Of a stretch of DNA of 5,617 bases, positions 1 through 5,355 are shown one piece after another. The position numbers and the translations under genes are program-made. The stretch comes from Chloroflexota bacterium (GTDB taxonomy: Bacteria; Chloroflexota; Ktedonobacteria; Ktedonobacterales; JACDGC01). Position 1 is the first letter of the stretch. Each line of letters starts with the position of its first letter. The notes beneath the pieces were generated by a model that was not told the DNA's origin, did not search any database, and worked only from the letters and a program-made list of their open reading frames with translations. The stretch is from the NCBI GenBank assembly GCA_021812265.1, contig JAKAOI010000176.1:1-5617 (forward strand). Reading direction: 5' to 3'.

Positions 1-783
1 ACTTTCCCGCACATCCAACGCCGCGCCGCGCAATTTTTCCGACTGCAGCGCCGCCAACAGCGCAGCCTCATCAATAACCGGCCCGCGAGACGTATTGATA
101 AGAACCGCTTCGGGCTTTACCAGCTGCAATATATCCGCGTTTATCATATGCCGTGTCGCCGCGGTAAGCGGTGTGTGAACGCTTAAATAATCAGAACGCC
201 GCGCCACTTCTTCCAGCGAAAGCAATTCCGCGTGGTCTTCCGCCACAGCGGCGTCATAGGGGCCGATAAACGGATCATACGCCAAAACTTGCATCGAAAA
301 CGCTTTGGCTCTGGCGGCGACTCGCCGGCCAATTTCGCCGACGCCAATCAGCCCCAAAGTTTTGCCGGCCAATTCAACCGTTGTATATATTTCTCGCTCC
401 CAGCCACCGGCGCGCACACTGCCGTCCATCTTATACAGCGGGCGCGCAAAATGCGTCATGGCAGCAAAAACATATTCCGCCACGGCAATAGCGTTTGCGT
501 TCCGCGCCGAAGTAACAGCAACGCCATGTTTGGCCGCCGCCGCCAAATCAATATTATCCAACCCAACACCAAGCCGGCCCAAAACTTTTAGACGCGGCGC
601 GGCGCTAAACAGCTGTTCATCAGCTTTTGTCTGATTTCGGATGATCAGCGCTTCGGCTGATTGCAGCAATTGCAATAGGTTTTCGCGGCGCTGCCATAAC
701 CCCGGATCAATGATATTTTCCCTTCCGCTTGCTTGCAACATGGCTGGCCCCGGATCCGCAATAAATTCACTGACAATAATCAT
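1..783 (-). CDS. D-isomer-specific 2-hydroxyacid dehydrogenase, C-terminus cut off by the window edge; candidate (S)-sulfolactate dehydrogenase (SlcC-like)
   Basis: The minus-strand frame is open from the ATG at 783 to the left edge, giving 261 residues of an expected 310-330. The family is an NAD-dependent, cytosolic 2-hydroxyacid/2-oxoacid oxidoreductase. Visible landmarks are the catalytic-domain motif GRLGVGLDNID (residues 69-79), the Rossmann loop GVGEIG (147-152), Asp170 at the end of the second nucleotide-binding strand (favouring NAD over NADP), and TSRGPVIDE (231-239) with catalytic Arg233. The frame stops at ALDVRES; the catalytic Glu and His should lie just past the edge. The start has only a weak ribosome site (GTGAGA), but MIIVSEF is a typical family N-terminus. 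It lies downstream of suyA-suyB in the same direction, which in known sulfolactate degraders fits SlcC. That substrate is inferred from context and remembered resemblance; a phosphoglycerate or other hydroxyacid dehydrogenase is possible. The family call is firm (about 0.93), the sulfolactate role about 0.5. Confidence 0.9.
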   Translation of the reverse strand, partial: MIIVSEFIADPGPAMLQASGRENIIDPGLWQRRENLLQLLQSAEALIIRNQTKADEQLFSAAPRLKVLGRLGVGLDNIDLAAAAKHGVAVTSARNANAIAVAEYVFAAMTHFARPLYKMDGSVRAGGWEREIYTTVELAGKTLGLIGVGEIGRRVAARAKAFSMQVLAYDPFIGPYDAAVAEDHAELLSLEEVARRSDYLSVHTPLTAATRHMINADILQLVKPEAVLINTSRGPVIDEAALLAALQSEKLRGAALDVRES

Positions 784-861
784 ATATCTCACATTCTGCA
801 ATACTGCTTGCTGAGAAAATATTTTTCAAAATAAAAGGACATGTGGGAAGATACTGCCCAA

Positions 862-940
862 ACTCCGCGCAAGCGGCGGCGCCTCTTGTGTATTACCACT
901 GCGCTATTGCGCAAAGGCGCCAAACCGCTGCAAACGGAGT
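862..940 (-). other. Long imperfect hairpin in the suyB-dehydrogenase spacer
   Basis: The 180-base spacer 784-963 holds no gene. Its GC-rich middle can fold: ACTCCG (862-867) pairs with CGGAGT (935-940), GCA plus GCGG (869-876, one bulged A) pairs with CCGC plus TGC (925-931), and GGCGCCT (878-884) pairs with AGGCGCC (915-921). The loop contains a second perfect hairpin, TGCGC-TATT-GCGCA (900-913). No T-run follows on either strand: in the minus-strand transcript U-rich sequence precedes the hairpin instead. It therefore does not look like an intrinsic terminator. A structure that stabilises or trims mRNA between suyB and the dehydrogenase gene, or a REP-like repeat, are possible readings. 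The pairing is seen; the function is inferred. Confidence 0.5.
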
Positions 941-963
941 AAAAATAAAAAGCGACTGCCTTT

Positions 964-2121
964 TTACGCGCTGCGATACAGTTTAGTAAGAACAAATTCT
1001 TTGTGGCCCAACGCCTCACTGCAAGACATTCTGCCGCCGGCAATCCGCGTCATCATATCCAGCAATTTTTCGCCGGCGCTTTTCAGCGACAGTTCGCGTG
1101 TCAGCATACCGCTAATATCAACATCAATATGGTCGCTCATAATGTTAGCGGTTTTGGGATTTGCCGTTGTTTTTAACACCGGAATAATCGCATTGCCAAT
1201 AATATTGCCTTGTCCGGTTGTGAAAAAGTGAAACATCGAACCTGCCGCCGCGCATAAGGTAACCATCTCTGCCGCCGCCGACGAGGAATCCATAAAATAA
1301 AGCCCTTTGCCCGGAGGAGTTACCGCCGGCTCAATAGCGTCCGCAATGGTAAGATTGCCAATTTTTTGAATATTGCCCAGAGCTTTTTCCTCAATAGTGG
1401 TCAAGCCGCCTTTAATATTGCCTTGAGTCGGCTGAGAGCCAAGCAAATCTGCGCCAGATTGAATGATGAGGTCCTGATACGATTGATGCATGCGCAAATA
1501 TTTTTCTCTGCCAGCGTCTGTTTGAAATCGCGCGGCGATGATATGTTCGGCTCCGGTAATTTCGCTGGTTTCACCGAAAATCACTGTTGCGCCTTGCTCA
1601 ACCAGCCATTCAACAGCCGAACCCACCGCTGGGTTAGACGCCAAGCCAGATGTTGTATCCGATTCACCGCATTTAACACTGAAAACAGCGTCGCTCACCG
1701 GCAGCCATTCTCGTTTCAATTCGGAAGCGTCTAAAACAAATTCACGCAATGTTTTCGCGGCGGCGGCAATTGTGCCAATATCTCCGGCGTCTTCAATAGC
1801 AAAACTGGCAACAGGTTTACCGGTTTTGGCAATACCATCAGCAACAAGTTTGCCCCATTTTGGCTCAATACATAAAACAACTACTGCAGCAACATTGGGG
1901 TTAGCGCCGGCGCCAATAAGTGTACGGAAAGTCAGATCTAAATCTTCGCCGAACTGCAGTCGGCCATAGGGATGAGGAATAGCCATTGTGCCTTGAATCA
2001 TATGGCTTAATGTTTCTGCCGCAGCGTTGGAAAGATCATCAACCGGCAAAATGATTACATGATTGCGCGTTCCGACAGTTCCGTTAGCGCGCCGATATCC
2101 CCAAAACGTAGTGCTCGGCAT
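964..2121 (-). CDS. suyB: UxaA-family lyase large subunit, probably (2R)-3-sulfolactate sulfo-lyase subunit beta
   Basis: Predicted catalytic subunit of a lyase that splits (R)-sulfolactate into pyruvate and sulfite in the cytosol. It has 385 residues, the usual SuyB size, without the SAF domain that altronate dehydratase carries fused at its N-terminus. Landmarks are GTVGTRNHVIILPV (14-27), PHPYGRLQFGEDLD (49-62), KCGESDTTSG (150-159, equivalent to the cysteine-containing K-CGGSD motif of altronate/galactarate dehydratases), FGETSEITGAEH (182-193), GGLTTIEEKALGNIQKIG (238-255), MDSSSAAAE (277-285) and TTGQGNIIGN (301-310). The ATG at 2121 is preferred over GTG at 2133: AAGGTGGG (2136-2129) sits 7 bases before the ATG and overlaps the GTG. 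The gene begins two bases after the suyA stop, implying translational coupling. The family is certain. SuyB rather than another split sugar-acid dehydratase rests on remembered sequence similarity and the separate small subunit, about 0.75. Confidence 0.85.
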   Translation of the reverse strand: MPSTTFWGYRRANGTVGTRNHVIILPVDDLSNAAAETLSHMIQGTMAIPHPYGRLQFGEDLDLTFRTLIGAGANPNVAAVVVLCIEPKWGKLVADGIAKTGKPVASFAIEDAGDIGTIAAAAKTLREFVLDASELKREWLPVSDAVFSVKCGESDTTSGLASNPAVGSAVEWLVEQGATVIFGETSEITGAEHIIAARFQTDAGREKYLRMHQSYQDLIIQSGADLLGSQPTQGNIKGGLTTIEEKALGNIQKIGNLTIADAIEPAVTPPGKGLYFMDSSSAAAEMVTLCAAAGSMFHFFTTGQGNIIGNAIIPVLKTTANPKTANIMSDHIDVDISGMLTRELSLKSAGEKLLDMMTRIAGGRMSCSEALGHKEFVLTKLYRSA

Positions 2122-2123
2122 AA

Positions 2124-2408
2124 TCAGGCCCACCTTATCGATTTTAAATTATGAACATGAACCAGTTCACCTTTGGCAATATCCGCAGTTATACGCCCGA
2201 TAATTTCGTTATATTCCCGGCATTCACTATTCGCCGGAAGATCTTTCAACGCCACTTTATGCCCTAAAGGAACATTGGACGCCAAGGTGATGGAAATACT
2301 TTGTTCAGAATCCATATACACACCTTCAACAACTTCGCCGGCGTGAAGATCTCGTGTCGCTACGCCAACATCATCTTGCGCGTGATGCGCTAAAAAGCCA
2401 TGCGCCAT
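2124..2408 (-). CDS. suyA: SAF-domain small subunit, probably (2R)-3-sulfolactate sulfo-lyase subunit alpha
   Basis: A 94-residue partner of the UxaA-type large subunit encoded immediately downstream, with a TGA-TT-ATG junction. Nearly the whole protein is one SAF domain, the small beta-rich module at the N-terminus of altronate dehydratase and in SuyA. Landmarks are FLAHHAQDDVGVA (5-17), VPLGHKVALKDL (46-57), the IIGRITADIAKGE stretch (69-81) and a C-terminal VHVHNLKSIRW (83-93); this HNLK-RW ending is what I associate with SuyA. The ATG at 2408 is preferred to GTG at 2423 because GTGAGG (2423-2418) lies 9 bases upstream as a ribosome site and the protein then begins as MAHGFLAHH, matching family N-termini. 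It is the first gene of the minus-strand group, reading away from the shared control region at 2458-2520. A subunit of an altronate- or galactarate-type dehydratase is the alternative. Confidence 0.85.
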   Translation of the reverse strand: MAHGFLAHHAQDDVGVATRDLHAGEVVEGVYMDSEQSISITLASNVPLGHKVALKDLPANSECREYNEIIGRITADIAKGELVHVHNLKSIRWA

Positions 2409-2458
2409 AGTTTTGCGCCTCACTTTCGTGAATCATTCAAACAGAGGGAAAACGGTAC

Positions 2459-2487
2459 TTGACAAAATACGTTTTATCTGTCATAGT
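2459..2487 (+). promoter_or_regulatory. Sigma-70-type promoter for the ROK regulator gene
   Basis: A perfect TTGACA (2459-2464) is followed after 17 bases by CATAGT (2482-2487), which has 4 of 6 consensus bases. Transcription would start near 2494, about 37 bases before the ROK start codon and inside the palindrome at 2494-2512, so a protein bound there should block it. The same arrangement recurs upstream of the isomerase gene at an offset of exactly 1353 bases. Confidence 0.65.
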
Positions 2488-2490
2488 ATA

Positions 2491-2519
2491 TTTATCAACT
2501 TAATTAATTGATTTGTCAA
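2491..2519 (-). promoter_or_regulatory. Candidate divergent promoter for suyA-suyB
   Basis: On the minus strand, a perfect TTGACA (2519-2514) is followed after 17 bases by GATAAA (2496-2491), a 4-of-6 match to TATAAT. TATACT further downstream on the minus strand is a better -10 but lies 23 bases from this -35. Transcription would begin near 2484 and leave a leader of about 76 bases before suyA. The palindrome at 2494-2512 falls in the promoter spacer. The -35 is part of a perfect 9-base inverted repeat (CTTGACAAA at 2458-2466, TTTGTCAAG at 2512-2520). The second promoter module, which has no divergent gene, lacks this TTTGTCAAG arm, and that supports the call. Confidence 0.5.
2494..2512. promoter_or_regulatory. 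Palindromic operator in the suyA-ROK control region
   Basis: ATCAACTTAATTAATTGAT is an imperfect 19-base palindrome (7 of 9 half-site positions pair) with the perfect core TTAATTAA (2500-2507). It overlaps the predicted start of the rightward promoter and the spacer of the leftward one. The embedded AACTTAATTAA (2497-2507) is repeated at the same distance from the -10 element before the isomerase gene. AT-rich palindromes of this kind are usual for ROK-family repressors, so the adjacent regulator is the likely ligand; that pairing is inferred. Confidence 0.6.
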
Positions 2520-2530
2520 GAGGGGTATTT

Positions 2531-3766
2531 ATGGACGCTGCAGCAGGCGCAGGAAATATCAGCAACCGAATGTATAACCGCGAGCGGGTTTTGCGGACCA
2601 TTCTGCAATACGGCGGGCTGCCTAGGGTTGAGCTGGCGCGGCAAACCGGGCTGACGCCTGCGGCAATCAGCAATATTACGCGGGACCTGATTGACGATGG
2701 CTTTTTGCAAGAACTGGGAGCATTACCCAGTAAAAGAGTTGGCGCGCAATCTATCATCCTAGATTTAACCGAAAATCAATACCTCATTGGCGTGGCGCAC
2801 CAAGGCGTTTCCTCGCTGCGTATCGGTCTGGCAACATTAAAAGGCAAGCTTGCTGCGCGAACAGAAATAGCAACCCCCGATGCGTATACTCCGGATTGGG
2901 CGGCAAACACCATTGCCCAAACATGGCAATCTATGCTGCAAACCGATGCGTTTCTGCAAACACGGCTGGCCGCCGCCGGTGTGGGCATTGTCGGCTTGGT
3001 AGACGCCGACAGAGGAATAGCCAAACACATGCCGCGAATCGGCTGGGAAAATGTGCCTTTTGCGCATATGCTGGAGGAACGTTTGAATATTCCCATAGCG
3101 CTGGATAACAACGTGCGCGGCATGGCAATCGGCGAAACCATATTTGGCAAGCTGCGGGCCTATCGCAACGTCGCCTTCGTATATATCGGAACCGGTATCG
3201 GATCCGGTATCATTATCGAAGGCAATCCATATCACGGCTCTCATGGCGGCGCCGGTGAAATCGGCCATGTGTGTGTCGATCCGCAAGGAGAACAATGCTA
3301 TTGCGGCAACCGCGGCTGCCTTGAAACGACATCATCAGAAATCGCAATTTTACGCCGCGCCGTTGCGCTGGGCATTATCACCGAAAACGAGAAAAATTAC
3401 AATCCAAAAGAAGCCATCTACAGTTTAGCTCGCCGCGCTCACCAAGGAGATCCACAAGCGGTACAGTTACAAATGGAAGTGGCAAAATCCATCGGCATAG
3501 CGCTGGCAAACATGGTCGATCTACTCAACCCCAGCCATATCGCGCTGCATGGAATCATCACGGAATCGGGCAGCGATTTTCTGAATATCGTGCGTGATAC
3601 CGTCCGGCAGCATGCGTTTCTTTCTGATGACGATATGGTGCACATTGTGCCTGCCACATTTGGATCCGACGCCGGGTTAATCGGCGCCGCCGCAGTGGCG
3701 CTGGACAGCGTTATATTGAAACGCGGCGCATTTTTACAGCAAGCGCCAGAACGGGCGTCAGTTTAA
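2531..3766 (+). CDS. ROK-family transcriptional regulator (NagC/Mlc/XylR type)
   Basis: A 411-residue cytosolic repressor-type protein of normal ROK length. A winged helix-turn-helix occupies about residues 14-75, with the recognition region LARQTGLTPAAISNITRDLI at 35-54. The ROK sugar-binding domain follows: GTGIGSG (220-226), GAGEIGH (240-246) and the zinc site formed by His246, Cys256, Cys258 and Cys263 in CYCGNRGCLE. In ROK kinases the END motif supplies a catalytic Asp; here the aligned stretch is LDNNVRG (191-197) with Asn194, so the protein should bind a sugar without phosphorylating it. ATG 2531 is chosen over the in-frame TTG at 2513 because AGAGGGG (2519-2525) lies 5 bases upstream. 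It is divergent from suyA and upstream of the isomerase gene, and both flanking control regions carry the AACTTAATTAA element, suggesting autoregulation and control of both gene groups. The inducer is unknown. Confidence 0.93.
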   Translation: MDAAAGAGNISNRMYNRERVLRTILQYGGLPRVELARQTGLTPAAISNITRDLIDDGFLQELGALPSKRVGAQSIILDLTENQYLIGVAHQGVSSLRIGLATLKGKLAARTEIATPDAYTPDWAANTIAQTWQSMLQTDAFLQTRLAAAGVGIVGLVDADRGIAKHMPRIGWENVPFAHMLEERLNIPIALDNNVRGMAIGETIFGKLRAYRNVAFVYIGTGIGSGIIIEGNPYHGSHGGAGEIGHVCVDPQGEQCYCGNRGCLETTSSEIAILRRAVALGIITENEKNYNPKEAIYSLARRAHQGDPQAVQLQMEVAKSIGIALANMVDLLNPSHIALHGIITESGSDFLNIVRDTVRQHAFLSDDDMVHIVPATFGSDAGLIGAAAVALDSVILKRGAFLQQAPERASV

Positions 3767-3811
3767 TCTGTAAAATTTTTTTTACTCTCTGCAAAATTCA
3801 CCGCAAATGAC

Positions 3812-3840
3812 TTGACAATATCACTCTTCCTTGGCATAAT
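3812..3840 (+). promoter_or_regulatory. Sigma-70-type promoter for the isomerase-transporter genes
   Basis: TTGACA (3812-3817), a 17-base spacer and CATAAT (3835-3840, 5 of 6 consensus bases) make the best promoter in the window. Transcription would start near 3847, about 40 bases before the isomerase ATG and inside the palindrome at 3840-3860. Aligned with the ROK promoter over 56 bases, 40 are identical without any gap. Confidence 0.75.
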
Positions 3841-3860
3841 TAATTTACTAACTTAATTAA
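3840..3860. promoter_or_regulatory. Palindromic operator upstream of the isomerase gene
   Basis: A 21-base imperfect palindrome centred on 3850: the left half TTAATTTACT and the right half ACTTAATTAA pair at 8 of 10 positions. The right half belongs to AACTTAATTAA (3850-3860), identical to 2497-2507 in the suyA-ROK gap. It abuts the -10 element and covers the expected start site, a repressor position. The ROK protein encoded just upstream is the likely binder (inferred). Confidence 0.6.
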
Positions 3861-3886
3861 ATGAACAGAAAGTGGGAAGTGTTTTC

Positions 3887-5254
3887 ATGACAAACGCTCA
3901 TATGCAAACCCGCGCCATTCCTGTCTTAGGATTTGCCGGCGTTGGCCGCGCCACTTTTGCCGTAGAGTATGAAACCGCAATAACGCGGCGCGCCCTGAAC
4001 GCGCTGCAAACACTGGGGTGGCCAATAGCAGGAACCGATGAAGTGTTTATGGATTCCCAAGCTGCGCGCAACGCCGGAGAGCGCATTCAACAAGAGCATG
4101 CCGATATATTGATTATTGCGCACGCCTCTTTTGCCGACGCCAGCGCAGCGCTGGAACTGGCCCGCGCGGTAAATCGGCCGATTTTGCTTTGGGCGTTTCG
4201 CGAACCCGGCCCCGTTGGAGACAGGCTATGGCTGAATTCTTTATGCGGAGCCAATATCGCGGCAAACGCGCTGCAACGGGAAAACTATGTTACCCACTAC
4301 GTTTATGGTGATCCCGAGGAACCCGCGGCGTTGCAAGAAATTGCAGCGTTTGCCGGCGCCTGCGCCGTAAACCGCAAACTGCGGCGCGCTAAAATCTCGG
4401 TAATCGGCCAAGCCCCAACGGGATTTTACAGCTCGCAATTCGACGAGCTGGCCTTAGCGCAGGTTATCGGCCCTACAATTGTTCAAAAAGACTTGGGAAC
4501 GCTGTTTGCCGCTGCCGAGCAAGCGGACAGCGCCCGCGTTCAGGCAATTACACAGCAGGCAATCAAAGATTCTCCCAGTTTGCAAGCGTTGAACCCGCAA
4601 GATGTCCAACGCTTTGGGCAAACATACTGCGCGCTAAAAGACGCCGCCGCCGAAGACCACAGTGACGCGCTGGCTGTGCGGTGCTGGCCGGAATTTCCCT
4701 CACAATTTCAGGTTATGCCCTGCGCCGCCATGGGCCGCATTGCCGAAGACGGCGTCATCGCCTCTTGTGAAACAGATGTATATGGCGCAGTTACTCAGCT
4801 TATGCTGCAATATTTCAGCGGTAAACCACCCCTTATGGCAGATGTGGTTGCTATGGATGACATGAAAAATACGTTAACGCTTTGGCACTGTGGCAACGCT
4901 GCAATTTCGCTGGCGCGCAACGGCGATGAACCGGTTATGGCGGGACATTGCAACCGCAAAATTGGTGTCGCCGGAAATTTTCCCATTCGCCCCGGCCACG
5001 TTACCGTAGCAAGGCTCGGCGTCTCTCATACCGGCTTTCGACTGCTGGCGGTAGAAGGAGAATTATTGGATGTTCCGGAAAATCGCTTTCAAGGGAACTC
5101 AGCTGTTTTCCGTCCCATCGGTTCTGCAAAATCTCTGCTCGATACCATGATGGCGCAGGGATTAGAGCATCACGTTATTTTTACGGAAGGTTCTTTCATG
5201 CAAGAATTGCGGTTTCTTGCGCAAATGTGGAATATTCCCATCATTTCACAATAG
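3887..5254 (+). CDS. L-fucose/L-arabinose isomerase superfamily protein (FucI-like, COG2407 type), substrate unknown
   Basis: A 455-residue soluble protein predicted to interconvert an aldose and a ketose using a divalent metal, usually Mn2+. The N-terminal half is Rossmann-like and divergent (IPVLGFAGVGRATF at 11-24; DILIIAHASF at 73-82). The C-terminal half carries the family landmarks RCWPEF (265-270), CETDVYGA (294-301), MADVV (317-321), LWHCGNA (332-338) and LEHHVIF (426-432). Glu295 and Asp319 are 24 residues apart, as are E. coli FucI metal ligands Glu337 and Asp361; His428 or His429 would be the third. FucI itself is about 590 residues, so this is the shorter family branch. ATG 3887 is preferred over GTG 3872 because GGGAAG (3874-3879) lies 7 bases upstream. 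It follows its own promoter-operator and precedes a transporter gene. Beside suyAB, a sulfosugar isomerase is conceivable, but this is inference; an ordinary deoxysugar or pentose isomerase fits equally. Confidence 0.85.
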   Translation: MTNAHMQTRAIPVLGFAGVGRATFAVEYETAITRRALNALQTLGWPIAGTDEVFMDSQAARNAGERIQQEHADILIIAHASFADASAALELARAVNRPILLWAFREPGPVGDRLWLNSLCGANIAANALQRENYVTHYVYGDPEEPAALQEIAAFAGACAVNRKLRRAKISVIGQAPTGFYSSQFDELALAQVIGPTIVQKDLGTLFAAAEQADSARVQAITQQAIKDSPSLQALNPQDVQRFGQTYCALKDAAAEDHSDALAVRCWPEFPSQFQVMPCAAMGRIAEDGVIASCETDVYGAVTQLMLQYFSGKPPLMADVVAMDDMKNTLTLWHCGNAAISLARNGDEPVMAGHCNRKIGVAGNFPIRPGHVTVARLGVSHTGFRLLAVEGELLDVPENRFQGNSAVFRPIGSAKSLLDTMMAQGLEHHVIFTEGSFMQELRFLAQMWNIPIISQ

Positions 5255-5274
5255 CTTGTTCTGAAGCGCTGCTG

Positions 5275-5299
5275 GCTTCTCATTGGGTTGCTTCTCATT
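5275..5299 (+). repeat. Short direct repeat in the isomerase-transporter gap
   Basis: GCTTCTCATT occurs at 5275-5284 and again at 5290-5299, a 15-base period. Together with the hairpins that follow, this accounts for most of the 101-base gap between the isomerase stop and the next start. No function can be assigned; it may be a small duplication. Confidence 0.4.
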
Positions 5300-5333
5300 C
5301 TGAGGCATCAGAAAACTCTTCGCGATACGCGAA
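5298..5333 (+). other. Two tandem stem-loops before the substrate-binding protein gene
   Basis: Two perfect six-base-pair hairpins stand side by side: TTCTGA-GGCA-TCAGAA (5298-5313) and TTCGCG-ATA-CGCGAA (5319-5333). The second ends 6 bases before the ribosome site. Neither is followed by a T-run, so they are not typical terminators. Hairpins between genes of transporter operons often protect or process mRNA so that the binding protein is made at a different level; that role is inferred here. Confidence 0.45.
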
Positions 5334-5355
5334 CAAATGAAAGGTGACATATGAT

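Noticed and set aside
232..634. Plus-strand open frames opposite the dehydrogenase gene
   Set aside because: They lie entirely antisense to a well-supported dehydrogenase frame, have no recognisable motif and no ribosome site; shadows of high-GC third positions.
801..829. Separate minus-strand promoter for the dehydrogenase: TTGAAA (829-824) and CAGTAT (806-801)
   Set aside because: The 17-base spacing is right, but the -10 matches only 3 of 6 positions; not distinguishable from background.
946..965. A-rich/T-rich inverted stretch around the suyB stop as a terminator
   Set aside because: The stem is mostly A-T with a mismatch, and it overlaps the stop codon with no suitable U-tract beyond it on the minus strand.
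2513..2530. Upstream TTG start for the ROK regulator
   Set aside because: It would put the start inside the ribosome site and minus-strand -35; ATG 2531 has a well-placed AGAGGGG.
2837..3295. Minus-strand open frame of 152 codons inside the ROK gene
   Set aside because: The ROK frame has intact family motifs throughout this stretch; the antisense frame shows no domain or ribosome site.
3770..3785. GTAAAA-TTTT-TTTTAC with an 8-T run just after the ROK stop, as an intrinsic terminator
   Set aside because: The stem is only A-U apart from one G-C pair, and no GC-rich hairpin directly precedes the T-run; too weak to call.
3861..3890. Nine-codon open frame (MNRKWEVFS) upstream of the isomerase, its stop overlapping the isomerase ATG as ATGA
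   Set aside because: It resembles a leader peptide with coupled translation, but no ribosome site precedes its ATG and its first bases abut the operator; probably chance.
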